Shown: positions 25,151 through 34,085 of the stretch, piece after piece | Numbering within the stretch: the first letter of the stretch is position 1 | How the letters are laid out: every line of letters begins with the position of its first letter | Source of the DNA: a bacterium | GTDB taxonomy: Bacteria > Acidobacteriota > Aminicenantia > Aminicenantales > Aminicenantaceae | Direction: 5' to 3' | DNA length: 64,000 bases | Assembly: GCA_018335295.1 (NCBI GenBank) | Contig: JAGXKI010000003.1 | Coordinates: 50,194 to 114,193 of the forward strand | Translations under genes and position numbers: made by a program | Notes under the pieces: model-generated | Databases searched by the model: none | What the model saw: only the letters and a program-made list of their open reading frames with translations | What the model was told of the DNA's origin: nothing

Positions 25151-26169
25151 TGTTTGCCTCCAATGGCCATCAAATCCCTCAGCACCCCATAGGCACTTTC
25201 TCTTTGTCCGGCCCCCGGACCGACGATGGTGACCTCCCCGACATCCTCAGTAGTGATGGTAAGAGCGTTGAACGCTCCCTTCACTCCCGCTAAAGGATGA
25301 GTGAAATCAATCTCTTCAGGCCCGACTGAAGCCTTCACAAAATTTCCTTCCATCCAGGTCTTTCCGATAAGTTTGATTCGTTTTCCCTGATCTTTCACTC
25401 GGATCAGATCATTAGCAGAGACCTCAGTGATCCCTTCACAAGGATAATCAAAAGGTTTTCTGTTCGCACCAAATATCACATTTGCCAGAATAGAGACCTT
25501 AGCCAAAGCATCCCAACCCCGGACATCGGCCTCCGGCTGGGCCTCTGCATAACCCAGCTCTTGTGATTTCTCCAAAGCCTTCTGATAAGACAATCCTTCT
25601 TCCATTCGAGAGAGGATATAGTTGGTGGTCCCGTTTAAAATCCCTTTCACTTCCCGAATATGACTGGAAATCAGATTCTCCTGGATCACACTGATAAGAG
25701 GAGTCCCACTCATAACCGTCCCTTCAAAAAGAAACTCTAATCCATTTTCCGCCGCATGGATACTCAAATCTTTATAATTCAAGGCTACAGGTCCTTTATT
25801 TGTGGTCACCACATGCATGTTTCCATCCAAGGCTGCACGTATGTAGGAAGTCGCGGGTTGGGCTGTTTTGAGATCGGTGTAAGTCATCTCCACCATCACC
25901 TCAGCTTCGGCTTTCTGGATGAATCCACTGGGATCCTCATCCAGGCTCTCTCCGTGGACCTGGGTTAAATTTCCCCCTGAATGGATTGTTTCCAAGGCTT
26001 CCTCCAGGTTGATTCCCTGAGGTCGGTACACTCCTCCCAGTTCTTTATCAAAAATTCCCACCACATTGAATTCCATTCCTTTTTCTTTGGCTAAATAATC
26101 CCTTTTTTCCAGCAAAATCTCAGCCACTCCCTGGCCCACTGTTCCAAACCCAATCAACAGAACTCGCAT
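25147..26169 (-). CDS. Homoserine dehydrogenase-like protein
   Basis: 340 residues, the short form without a C-terminal ACT domain. The Rossmann motif IGFGTVGQGVAEIL opens the protein. VTTNKGPVALNYKDL, FEGTVMSGTPLISV, VKGILNGTTNYILSRME and EADVRGWDALAKVSILAN follow the homoserine dehydrogenase pattern. The canonical enzyme reduces aspartate semialdehyde to homoserine. No aspartokinase or threonine genes are adjacent; instead an aldehyde dehydrogenase overlaps by 4 bp, so a catabolic or non-canonical role is possible. AAGGAGG precedes the ATG. Confidence 0.85.
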   Translation of the reverse strand: MRVLLIGFGTVGQGVAEILLEKRDYLAKEKGMEFNVVGIFDKELGGVYRPQGINLEEALETIHSGGNLTQVHGESLDEDPSGFIQKAEAEVMVEMTYTDLKTAQPATSYIRAALDGNMHVVTTNKGPVALNYKDLSIHAAENGLEFLFEGTVMSGTPLISVIQENLISSHIREVKGILNGTTNYILSRMEEGLSYQKALEKSQELGYAEAQPEADVRGWDALAKVSILANVIFGANRKPFDYPCEGITEVSANDLIRVKDQGKRIKLIGKTWMEGNFVKASVGPEEIDFTHPLAGVKGAFNALTITTEDVGEVTIVGPGAGQRESAYGVLRDLMAIGGKQ

Positions 26170-26290
26170 GATTATCCCTCCTTTTTATTTCCAAGTCTCA
26201 ATCTATTTCCCATTCAATACTTTTTTTTTATTACATCATAAATCATTCCAAAATCCAATATGTGGAAGCCGGTTTCCCCGATGATCCTTA

Positions 26291-26319
26291 TTGAATTTTA
26301 GGGGTTATTGGGTTAGAAT
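26291..26319 (+). promoter_or_regulatory. Promoter of murA, leaderless type
   Basis: TTGAAT (26291-26296), 17-bp spacer, TAGAAT (26314-26319), then 8 nt to the ATG at 26328 with no ribosome site. Confidence 0.65.
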
Positions 26320-26327
26320 TAACTTAA

Positions 26328-27590
26328 ATGGGAAAGATAAAAATCACCGGAGATGGCCATCCTTTGCTTGATGGAAAAGTTCAGATTAGTGGAGCTAAAA
26401 ACGCCGTGCTTCCCGCAATCACGGCTTCTCTTCTCACTTCGGAAAAAATCCGGTTGGAAAACATTCCTTTAGTGAAGGATGTTTACACTATTTTAACCTT
26501 GATGAAAGGGTTGGGGGCCGAATACACCCTTGATAAAAATTCCCTATCCATTCAGGTGAAACGTATCCTTTCCCAGGAAGCCTCTTACGAACTGGTTCAG
26601 GCAATGAGAGCTTCCATATTAGTCCTGGGCCCTCTCCTGGCCCGCAAAGGAAAAGCAATCGTGGCCCTGCCTGGAGGATGTGCCATCGGTTCTCGTCCCA
26701 TCGACCTTCATATCCAGGGGCTGGAAAAGCTGGGAGCCAGCATCCAGCTTGAACACGGCTATATTCGTGCTGAAGCCTCCAAACTTCAAGGCACAGAAAT
26801 TGAGTTCGAGAGGAAAACCGTGGGGGGTACGGAAAATCTTCTCATGGCTGCCTGCTTGGCCAAAGGAGAAACGGTTCTGAAAAACTGTTCACTGGAACCC
26901 GAAATCTCTAACTTATGTGAATTCCTTGTAAAAATGGGCGCTCAGATTGAAGGCATAGGCGAGGAAACCATCCGGGTTAAAGGATCGGACCCATTGCACG
27001 GAGCCACTCATGAGATTATTCCAGACCGAATCGAAGCGGGGACCTTTTTAGTGGCTGGAGCCTTGACTTACGGGAATCTCACTTTGACTCACATACAGCC
27101 TCAACATTTGCTGACTATCATTGAGAAACTCAAATATTCGGGGGTGAAAATAGAAAAATTAAACAATCGCTCCTTGAGAGTCCAGGGGGCCCCTAAAATC
27201 AAATCCCAAGATATCACCACATCTCCCTATCCAGGTTTCCCCACAGATATGCAAGCTCAGTTCACGGTTTTAATGACCCAAGCCGAGGGGACCTCTATCA
27301 TAACCGAAACCATTTTTAACCGAAGGTTCTCCCATATCAACGAACTTTTAAGGCTGGGGGCCAACATCGAAGTTAGTGGAGATAAAGCCATCGTCAAAGG
27401 AAAAACTTTACTCTCTGGAGCCGAAACTCGGGCAACTGACTTAAGGGCTTCGGCTTCACTGGTTTTAGCAGGATTGATTGCCCAGGGTGAAACCATTATC
27501 AATGATGTGGAGCATTTGGACCGGGGGTATGAAAAACTTGAAGCAAAGCTCAAAACTCTGGGAGCTCAGATAGAAAGAGTATCAACCTAA
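26328..27590 (+). CDS. murA: UDP-N-acetylglucosamine 1-carboxyvinyltransferase
   Basis: 420 residues, normal length. ISGAKNAVLPAI (substrate lysine), MRASILVLGPLLAR and the catalytic Cys loop LPGGCAIGSRPID (the Cys variant that is fosfomycin-sensitive in known MurA) are present, as are TVGGTENLLMAA and FPTDMQAQF. It adds enolpyruvate to UDP-GlcNAc, the first committed step of peptidoglycan synthesis. The promoter's -10 box ends 8 nt before the ATG, so translation probably starts on a leaderless mRNA. Confidence 0.97.
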   Translation: MGKIKITGDGHPLLDGKVQISGAKNAVLPAITASLLTSEKIRLENIPLVKDVYTILTLMKGLGAEYTLDKNSLSIQVKRILSQEASYELVQAMRASILVLGPLLARKGKAIVALPGGCAIGSRPIDLHIQGLEKLGASIQLEHGYIRAEASKLQGTEIEFERKTVGGTENLLMAACLAKGETVLKNCSLEPEISNLCEFLVKMGAQIEGIGEETIRVKGSDPLHGATHEIIPDRIEAGTFLVAGALTYGNLTLTHIQPQHLLTIIEKLKYSGVKIEKLNNRSLRVQGAPKIKSQDITTSPYPGFPTDMQAQFTVLMTQAEGTSIITETIFNRRFSHINELLRLGANIEVSGDKAIVKGKTLLSGAETRATDLRASASLVLAGLIAQGETIINDVEHLDRGYEKLEAKLKTLGAQIERVST

Positions 27591-27666
27591 AACTTAACCA
27601 GGCCTTCGGAGTTATCGAACAACATGAAATAAAAAGAATGAAATTCAGAAATATCCAGGAGGAATC

Positions 27667-28011
27667 ATGGAAGATTGTATTTTTTGTCAAATAGCCAGTA
27701 AAAAAATGCCCTCCAAGGTGGTGTACGAAGATGAGAATATCCTCGCCTTCCAGGATATAAATCCCCAGGCTCCAGTGCATATTCTGGCTATTCCTAAAGA
27801 GCATTATTCCTCTCTCAATGAAATTCCCCAGAGTAAAAAAGACATCTTGAGTCATATTCTTCTGAAATGCCGCCAGATTGCAGAGCAGCAAGGAATCGGT
27901 CAAAAGGGCTACCGGATTGTGCTGAACACAGGAAAAAATTCAGGGCAGGATGTTTTTCATATTCACTTTCACGTTCTTGGAGGAAGGAAAATGACCTGGC
28001 CTCCTGGATAA
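27667..28011 (+). CDS. HIT-family nucleotide-binding protein (HinT-like)
   Basis: 114 residues. CIFCQIASKKMPSKVVYEDENILAF at the N-terminus, HILAIPKEHY, and the histidine triad HIHFHVLGG near the C-terminus define the HinT subgroup, purine nucleoside phosphoramidases. AGGAGG precedes the ATG, 75 bp after murA. Role is housekeeping but physiological substrate is uncertain. Confidence 0.94.
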   Translation: MEDCIFCQIASKKMPSKVVYEDENILAFQDINPQAPVHILAIPKEHYSSLNEIPQSKKDILSHILLKCRQIAEQQGIGQKGYRIVLNTGKNSGQDVFHIHFHVLGGRKMTWPPG

Positions 28012-28188
28012 ACAAAAAAACCATTTTGGTGGTGAGCTCTCCAAGCCATCACTATTCATAAAAAATAAAATTCCGAAGATTTCTTAATATGGAAGAAGAG
28101 ATATCCAAAGCGCCAAAGAGAATCTTTCTTGGACTTTATTGGCGTTTATCAAGAATAAAAAGAAATGAACAAAAAAAGGAGGCCATCA

Positions 28189-28842
28189 ATGGAAATTAGC
28201 TGGTTAGGACATTCAGCCATCAAACTCCAAGGATCAAAAACTGTGTTTATAGACCCTTTCCTTAACGGAAATCCTCAAGCTTCCACATCTCCGGATAAAA
28301 TCACCAAAGCGGATGTGGTGATTGTCACCCATGACCATGGAGATCATCTAGGGGACGCTTTCCCTATCTGCAAGAAAACAGGGGCCACTCTTGTCAGTGT
28401 CCACGAAATTGCCCTGGAGGCTGAATCCGAAGGGATCACAGCTGAAGGGATGAACATCGGAGGAACCGTAGAAACCAACGGAATCAAGGTGCACATGGTT
28501 CAAGCTCTTCATTCCTGCGAAAAAGGAGATCCCACAGGAGTGGTGGTTGAAATGGACGGAAAAACTTTATACCACGCCGGGGACACAGGATTGACTTTAG
28601 ATATGAAACTGATCGGGGAATTCTTTCATCCAGACCTGAGCTTTATTCCGATTGGAGACCGGTTCACCATGGGGAACGCCTCAGCAGCCAAAGCTGTGGA
28701 ATTTGTTCAAACCCAAAAAGTCATCCCCATTCACTACGGGACCTTTCCCTTCCTCAATCAGGACGGCAGAGAATTCCAAAAAAAGGTGGGAGACATGGCC
28801 GAGGTCATTCTTCTCAACACCGGGGAGACTTACAATCTGTAA
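28189..28842 (+). CDS. Metal-dependent hydrolase, UPF0173/MBL fold
   Basis: 217 residues. WLGHSAIKL, IDPFLNGNP, VTHDHGDHLGD (metal motif), HAGDTGLTLDM and PIHYGTFPFL are the pattern of UPF0173 beta-lactamase-like hydrolases. The frame extends to an ATG at 28165, but the ATG at 28189 has AGGAGG 7 nt upstream and starts the conserved MEISWLGHS. Substrate unknown. The 28012-28188 interval holds only an imperfect hairpin near 28106-28147. Confidence 0.92.
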   Translation: MEISWLGHSAIKLQGSKTVFIDPFLNGNPQASTSPDKITKADVVIVTHDHGDHLGDAFPICKKTGATLVSVHEIALEAESEGITAEGMNIGGTVETNGIKVHMVQALHSCEKGDPTGVVVEMDGKTLYHAGDTGLTLDMKLIGEFFHPDLSFIPIGDRFTMGNASAAKAVEFVQTQKVIPIHYGTFPFLNQDGREFQKKVGDMAEVILLNTGETYNL

Positions 28843-28868
28843 TTCCATAAATTCCTCAAAAAAATAGA

Positions 28869-29348
28869 GTGCCTTACCTTATTGACGGAAACAACTTTAT
28901 CGGTCACAGCCGGTATTTGAAACTGGATGACTCCCGGAGCAAACACATCCTTGTTTCCCAGCTTTTAATCTTTAAACAATTCAAAAAAACCAAAATCATC
29001 CTCGTGTTCGACGGTCCGCCTGACCCTTCGATGAAGGAAAAAACCGCTGCGGTTCACTCCTTCCGGATTCTCAATCCCCCGATAGGAGAAAATGCCGATA
29101 CCCTCATCAAGGAAATCATTTCTCAGCAGAAAGACCTAAAAAAATTTTATGTGGTTAGTTCCGACAGAGAAATCAAAGGCTTTGCAGGAGGGCAAGGAGC
29201 CAAAGTTTTAAGCTGTCTGGAGTTCAGTCGGAAACTCCACAAGACTCTTAAAAAGAACTCTCAAACTCAGGATAAACAAAAAAGGGAATCTCCTCTTTCT
29301 CCTCTGGAAGTGAATCACTGGATAGAGATTTTTAAACAAAAAAAATGA
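28869..29348 (+). CDS. NYN (YacP-like) nuclease-domain protein
   Basis: 159 residues from a GTG. YLIDGNNFIGHS, ILVFDGPPD, GENADTLIKEI and VVSSDREIKGFA carry the conserved acidic residues (Asp/Asn/Asp) of the PIN-like NYN fold. YacP/Rae1-type relatives are ribosome-associated endoribonucleases. The next gene starts inside its stop (ATGA). Confidence 0.88.
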   Translation: MPYLIDGNNFIGHSRYLKLDDSRSKHILVSQLLIFKQFKKTKIILVFDGPPDPSMKEKTAAVHSFRILNPPIGENADTLIKEIISQQKDLKKFYVVSSDREIKGFAGGQGAKVLSCLEFSRKLHKTLKKNSQTQDKQKRESPLSPLEVNHWIEIFKQKK

Positions 29349-30214
29349 AGGATATAGCGATCATCGGTGCAGGGAAACTGGGGACTTCCCTAGGTACAGC
29401 TTTTTCCAAACAAGAATACAAAATCCGGACCCTCTCATGTCGGAGCCTTTCCTCAGCTAAAGAAAGCCGCCAAATTATCCAACAAGGAACCCCTACCACC
29501 GATAACCTTCAGGCAGGACGGTCAGGAAAAATCATCGTTCTTTCCGTTCCTGATGACCGGATCGAAAAAGTGGCCGGCGAACTCGCCCGCTCCCACCTCT
29601 CCTGGAAAGATAAGCTGGTTTTCCACTGCAGCGGGCTGATTCCGGCTTCCGTTTTGGATCCTCTGAAACAGAGAGGGGCAAAGACCCTCTCTCTCCATCC
29701 TGCTCAAACTTTTTCTCAGAAAAAAACCGATCCCCAGAAATTGAAAGGGGTTTATTTTGCCCTGGAAGGATCCAAGGAGGGTTTGAGTTGGGGAGAAAAA
29801 TTAATCCAAGGCCTGGGAGGCCATCCTCTGATACTGAAAGCCGAGGACAAACCTTTCTACCATTTGGCCTGCAGCATTGCTTCCAATTTCCTGGTGGTTC
29901 TCCTTCACATGAGTTCCTTTCTCCTCCAGCAGAGAGGAATCAGTGAAGAGAAAGCCTTGAAGATACTCTTTCCCCTGGTTCAAGAAACTTTACACAATGT
30001 CAAAGATTTATCTATTCCCTCGGCTTTAACAGGACCCGTGGTAAGAGGAGACCACAACACAGTCCAAAAACACCTTCACTCATTAAAAAAATTTCCTTCT
30101 CACCGCCGAATTTACAAAGAGCTCGCGGTTCAGGCTCTGGAAGTGGCCCAGAAGGAAAATAAACTCACTCCCTCCCAGGTGAAGAGCCTGAAATCTTTTC
30201 TGGAAGATAAGTAA
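29345..30214 (+). CDS. Rossmann-fold / DUF2520 protein
   Basis: 289 residues. N-terminal NAD(P)-binding motif IIGAGKLGTSLGTAF, then LSVPDDRIEKVA, FHCSGLIPASVLDPL and LSLHPAQTFSQ, and the C-terminal DUF2520 helical domain with LTGPVVRGDHNTV. The family resembles pyrroline-5-carboxylate reductase or ketopantoate reductase-type dehydrogenases; in some genomes it neighbours pantothenate genes. It is coupled to the NYN gene by a 4-bp overlap. Its last 50 nt overlap murB on the opposite strand. Confidence 0.88.
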   Translation: MKDIAIIGAGKLGTSLGTAFSKQEYKIRTLSCRSLSSAKESRQIIQQGTPTTDNLQAGRSGKIIVLSVPDDRIEKVAGELARSHLSWKDKLVFHCSGLIPASVLDPLKQRGAKTLSLHPAQTFSQKKTDPQKLKGVYFALEGSKEGLSWGEKLIQGLGGHPLILKAEDKPFYHLACSIASNFLVVLLHMSSFLLQQRGISEEKALKILFPLVQETLHNVKDLSIPSALTGPVVRGDHNTVQKHLHSLKKFPSHRRIYKELAVQALEVAQKENKLTPSQVKSLKSFLEDK

Positions 30215-31121
30215 CTTCTTCTTCCAATTCGACCCCAAATTTTTCTCTGACTCGTCGTTTGAGTTCAGAAGCCAGCTGAAGAACATCCCCGGATGAAGCA
30301 TTCCTCCGATTGAAGATAAAATTGGCATGAGAAGGGTGGACAGAGGCTCCTCCCACTTCAAGCTTTTTGGCTCCAACTTTTTCCAAAAGTTCCGCGGCTG
30401 GGACTTTTTCACCTGAGGATAAGACAGGATTCTTAAAATAACTTCCTGCGCAGGCTATGTGTTTAGGAGGATGTTTTTTTTCTCTTTCTTGGAGAATTTC
30501 ATCCATCCTCTTTTTTATATCCACTGAACTTCCTTTATCCAGTCCAAAGGAAACATTCAACACAATATCCAGAGTTTTCTGGATCCCACTCTGACGATAC
30601 CCAAAAGAAAAATATTCTCTTCCAACTTCAAATTTTTTTCCCTCTCTATCCAGAAGGCTCGCTTTTTGGACATAATTTCCCACTTCCTTGCCGAAAGCTC
30701 CTGCATTGCTACACACAGCCCCGCCCACTGTTCCCGGAATTCCAGCAAAAAATTCCAGTCCGGCTAACCCCCTCTCCTTACAAAAATGAATCAACTCTTC
30801 AAGGAAAGTTCCAGACCAACACTCCACCACTTTGTCCTTCGCTTTTATCCCGGAAACCGCATTTTTTATAATTAAACCTCTAAATCCTTTATCGTCGAAT
30901 AAAATATTAAAGCCTCCTCCGATGATGAAATAGGGAAAAGAATGTTTCCGAGCCACCTCCACCCCTTGGGTCAAATCTTTGACCGAATGGGCTTCAAAAA
31001 AACCCTCCGCCTTCCCTCCAATTCGAAAATGAGAATAGTTTTTGAGGGACACAGATGTCTTTAAAGGCTTCCCCACTCTTTCTAAAAAATGGCGTCTGAA
31101 AGAGGAGACCGATGTATCCAT
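30165..31121 (-). CDS. murB: UDP-N-acetylmuramate dehydrogenase
   Basis: 318 residues. FAD-binding patterns FIIGGGFNILFDDKG (a variant of the usual GSGSNLL), FFAGIPGTVGGAVCSNAGAFG, FGYRQSGIQ, CAGSYFKNP with the catalytic Ser, and VHPSHANFIFN. It reduces UDP-GlcNAc-enolpyruvate to UDP-MurNAc with NADPH. It converges on the DUF2520 gene with a 50-bp coding overlap. A TTGTAA-N16-TATAGA promoter ends 9 nt before the ATG, so a leaderless transcript is probable. Confidence 0.95.
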   Translation of the reverse strand: MDTSVSSFRRHFLERVGKPLKTSVSLKNYSHFRIGGKAEGFFEAHSVKDLTQGVEVARKHSFPYFIIGGGFNILFDDKGFRGLIIKNAVSGIKAKDKVVECWSGTFLEELIHFCKERGLAGLEFFAGIPGTVGGAVCSNAGAFGKEVGNYVQKASLLDREGKKFEVGREYFSFGYRQSGIQKTLDIVLNVSFGLDKGSSVDIKKRMDEILQEREKKHPPKHIACAGSYFKNPVLSSGEKVPAAELLEKVGAKKLEVGGASVHPSHANFIFNRRNASSGDVLQLASELKRRVREKFGVELEEEVTYLPEKISGSSPGRE

Positions 31122-31130
31122 GGATCTTAT

Positions 31131-31158
31131 TCTATATCAGAGAAATAAAAAATTACAA
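31131..31158 (-). promoter_or_regulatory. Promoter of murB, leaderless type
   Basis: Reverse strand: TTGTAA (31158-31153), 16-bp spacer, TATAGA (31136-31131), 9 nt to ATG. Confidence 0.5.
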
Positions 31159-31231
31159 CCCCCTTCAAATTTGGCATGTAAATTGCTATAGTTTAAATAG
31201 CTATAAGGAAAGGATGAATGTTCGATTTCAT

Positions 31232-31260
31232 TTGACATTTATTTTTTATATAGGTATTAT
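31232..31260 (+). promoter_or_regulatory. Promoter of secreted TPR gene
   Basis: TTGACA (31232-31237), 17-bp spacer, TATTAT (31255-31260); AAGGAG precedes the ATG at 31288. Confidence 0.7.
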
Positions 31261-31287
31261 GCTACAAAATTTAAGGAGAACTCGAAA

Positions 31288-32478
31288 ATGAAAAAATTGG
31301 CCTTGATTGTTCTGACCTTAACTTTTTTTCTTTTTACCTCTGTTTTTGCTCAACAATCCGAAGCTGAAAAACTCTATCTGGAAGCAATGACTACGCAAGA
31401 TGTCGCCAAAAGGGCTGAACTCCTCAAACAATTCATTGATAAGTATGGAGGACAAGGCAGTAAATATGAAAAATTCGCTTACGCTAATCTTTGTCTCCTT
31501 CCCTATGAAAGCAAAACTCCCCAAAAAACCATCGAGTACGGAGAAAAAGCTCTTTCCATAGGTGGATTAGACAGCCTGACCAAATGCCAGGTCTATATTA
31601 CCTTAGCCGATGTCTTCATCAAGAAAAAACAGAACTTGGACAAAGCTGTAAATTATGCCCAGCAGGTCATCGAAATTTCCAAAGCCAACCAAAACAAGGA
31701 AGAATCTTCTGTTCCCCCCAAGAAACTGAAGCAACTGGAGGGAGCCGGCTATTTCACCAAAGCCCAGGCTCAAAAAAAGGCTGAAAATTACAGTGAAGCC
31801 CTGGATTCTTACATAAATTCCTTCAATATCTTAAAAAGCAAAAAGATATTAAATAAGATAAAGAGCTTAGGGAAAACTCTATATGATGCCAAATCCTTCT
31901 CCCTCGCTGAAAAGGCTTTCCAGATTACCTGCCAGAATCTGGACGATTTCGCCAGTTGTGCCTTTTATGCCAAAACCTTGTACAGGAATAAAAAGCTCGA
32001 CCAGGCTTTAAAATATTTCAAAAAAGCCTATTCCAAAAAGAAAAGTGGAGAACTGGCCTATAACATCGGAATCATATTGGCTAAAAAAACTGAAGCCGAC
32101 CCCTCTTCTGCCGATAAAGCGGTCAAATATCTTCTGGAAGCCAGCTTCCTTTCTAAAACTCACTCAGAAAAGGCCATGTCCTTGGCTGAAAGGCTCTTTT
32201 TTAACACCCATAAAGAGCTTCAGTACAATCAGACTGTGAAAGAACTCAACCGGAGAAGCAAAAAACTGGAAGAACTCACCAAAAAGTTCAACGAAACTTA
32301 CGGGGATAAAAATGAAGAAGACCTGAGTGAATCTGAGAAAAAGAAAATGCAGTCACTCCGGGAGCAAATCACAGCCCAAGAAAAGGCTATTGAAAAGCTG
32401 AAAGAGAAACAGAAAGAAGCGCTGGAAAAGTGGAAAGAAGTCATCAAAGAGACCAAACAAAGTCTGGGTATCAGCTGA
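31288..32478 (+). CDS. Secreted TPR-repeat protein
   Basis: 396 residues. Signal peptide about 1-21 (ends VFAQQ). Helical TPR-like repeats follow (AEKLYLEAMTTQDVAKRAELLKQF, KAVNYAQQVIEISKANQ, ALKYFKKAYSKKKSG, KAVKYLLEASFLSKTHSEKA), and the last about 90 residues form a charged coiled coil (KKLEELTKKFNETYGDK, EKAIEKLKEKQKEALEKWKEVIKE). Likely a periplasmic scaffold. Strong promoter and ribosome site suggest good expression. No enzymatic motif. Confidence 0.85.
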   Translation: MKKLALIVLTLTFFLFTSVFAQQSEAEKLYLEAMTTQDVAKRAELLKQFIDKYGGQGSKYEKFAYANLCLLPYESKTPQKTIEYGEKALSIGGLDSLTKCQVYITLADVFIKKKQNLDKAVNYAQQVIEISKANQNKEESSVPPKKLKQLEGAGYFTKAQAQKKAENYSEALDSYINSFNILKSKKILNKIKSLGKTLYDAKSFSLAEKAFQITCQNLDDFASCAFYAKTLYRNKKLDQALKYFKKAYSKKKSGELAYNIGIILAKKTEADPSSADKAVKYLLEASFLSKTHSEKAMSLAERLFFNTHKELQYNQTVKELNRRSKKLEELTKKFNETYGDKNEEDLSESEKKKMQSLREQITAQEKAIEKLKEKQKEALEKWKEVIKETKQSLGIS

Positions 32479-32493
32479 AAAAGGATGGTTCCG

Positions 32494-33957
32494 TTATTTC
32501 TTCTTCTTACTGAAGATATCTGAAGAAAGAAGGTTTTTTAAATCCGTTATATCTAAAGAGAGTAACCCCTTAAGCCCTTTTTTATCCTTCTTTTCTCCTT
32601 GAAGCTCTCTGAGGGCCACCTTATGATTGCGGTCGATAGCCAAAGCCCTCCTAAAATTCTTCTCTGCTTTCACCGGAAGCCCTTCACTTTTATAAAGCAT
32701 CCCCAATCCTACAAAGGCTTCCGGATTCCAAGGATCCAGCTTTATGGCTTTTTTGAAATCCTCTTCCGCTTTCTTATGAGAAGAGGGAATTTTGGATTCA
32801 GTCATAGCCAGCAACAGATAGTATTTTCCCTTATTGGATATCAATCGGACGGCATCTTCCAAAATAACCATAGCTTCCTCAAATCTTCCCTGATCGTAAA
32901 GGGTCTTTCCCTTCCGGAACCGTACTTCCGCCATTTCGGTCACATCTTTTTTTCCTGTTGTTGACTGAACACCTATCTGTCGATCATATTCTTCTCTTTT
33001 TTCCTTATCCACAAGCTCATGGTAAGCCTTGGAAATCCGGCCGAACACACTTTCGACCTTTTCTTTTTCATCACGGGAAATCCTCCGAGCAAAAAGGTCA
33101 GGATGAAATCGCCGGGCTAAACGAAAATAAGCCTTCTTGATTTCTTCGGCATCGGAATTCCGAGGAATTCCCAGAATCTGGTAATGATCCATATCGGAGA
33201 GTTTTTCGCTCAACTCTAAAGCTTCGTTGAGGTTTTTTTGGGTCTCCTCTGAAATCTCGGTCTTGGCTTTCTCCTCTTCCACAGGTTCCTCTCCCTTTGT
33301 TTCAAATCCCACCAGATTCAGACAATAAAACAGGTACAAACTTTTCCAGAAAAAAGAGGAATCAAAATCAGAAGAAGCCAAAATTTTCTCAGAAGTGGAC
33401 TTCCCATCAATAGTCCCCAACAGTTCTTTTTCTTCTTCAGTCAAACGGTAAAAAAACTCTCTATCTTTGAGAGAGGACACTTCATCCTTCAAGAAATTTT
33501 TTAACTCTGGATGAAATTTCATCCGCCTCACACCTTCTTCGATCAAAATAGGAATATTCATTTTTATTTGTTCCTCACCCGAGGCCAAATTTTCTTTTTC
33601 CATATATTTAAACTTTCCTTCAAAAACGGAAAAAAGGTTTAAGGCTATCTCCCTCATTTGGTAGAGAAGACCATCCTGAAGGTCTCTTGAAGAAATCAGA
33701 CCTTTCTGAATCAGGGTTTCTCCAATATTCTTTTGAGGTTGAATGTACCTTTCAATTTGGGAATGTTCTTCTTCCGATATTTTCCCAATCTTGCAAAGAA
33801 CCTCTCCGATTAATTCCTGGGGACGGTTCGTTTTGGCTGAAATCAAATTTCCTTCCCTGAAAAAAAGGTGTTTTTCAAAGTTATTGTGATGAACGATCAA
33901 ATGTCCTTTCTTTTTTTGAAAATAGATATATTTAAGATAACAACCGATATGTTCCAT
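32494..33957 (-). CDS. DUF4388-like / J-domain / TPR protein
   Basis: 487 residues with three parts. Residues 1 to about 125 resemble a PATAN/DUF4388 domain (HLIVHHNNFEKHLFFREGNLISA, IGEVLCKIGKIS, IGETLIQKGLIS). A DnaJ J-domain spans about 253-320 (DHYQILGIPRNSDAEEIKKAYF, the HPD tripeptide in ARRFHPDLF). TPR repeats fill about 345-450. The J-domain would stimulate a DnaK-type ATPase; the combination is seen in delta-proteobacterial and acidobacterial signalling proteins. It converges on the secreted TPR gene with a 15-bp gap. Confidence 0.85.
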   Translation of the reverse strand: MEHIGCYLKYIYFQKKKGHLIVHHNNFEKHLFFREGNLISAKTNRPQELIGEVLCKIGKISEEEHSQIERYIQPQKNIGETLIQKGLISSRDLQDGLLYQMREIALNLFSVFEGKFKYMEKENLASGEEQIKMNIPILIEEGVRRMKFHPELKNFLKDEVSSLKDREFFYRLTEEEKELLGTIDGKSTSEKILASSDFDSSFFWKSLYLFYCLNLVGFETKGEEPVEEEKAKTEISEETQKNLNEALELSEKLSDMDHYQILGIPRNSDAEEIKKAYFRLARRFHPDLFARRISRDEKEKVESVFGRISKAYHELVDKEKREEYDRQIGVQSTTGKKDVTEMAEVRFRKGKTLYDQGRFEEAMVILEDAVRLISNKGKYYLLLAMTESKIPSSHKKAEEDFKKAIKLDPWNPEAFVGLGMLYKSEGLPVKAEKNFRRALAIDRNHKVALRELQGEKKDKKGLKGLLSLDITDLKNLLSSDIFSKKKK

Positions 33958-34085
33958 TATGCTTTTTTCTTTTTCAGTCCGAATTCAGACTTTTTTTCCT
34001 AAAATACCCGGAAAACTAAGGTATTTTATTATAACTCTTTACATAAGAATTGCAAAGGTTAAGAAATTATGATAATTTTTCCTTC

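Noticed and set aside
25147..26169. Threonine biosynthesis operon
   Set aside because: No thrB, thrC or aspartokinase adjacent; the partner is an aldehyde dehydrogenase.
33962..33995. Terminator at the GAATTC-centred inverted repeat upstream of the J-domain gene
   Set aside because: Only about 5 bp of stem and located before, not after, a gene; too weak to call.
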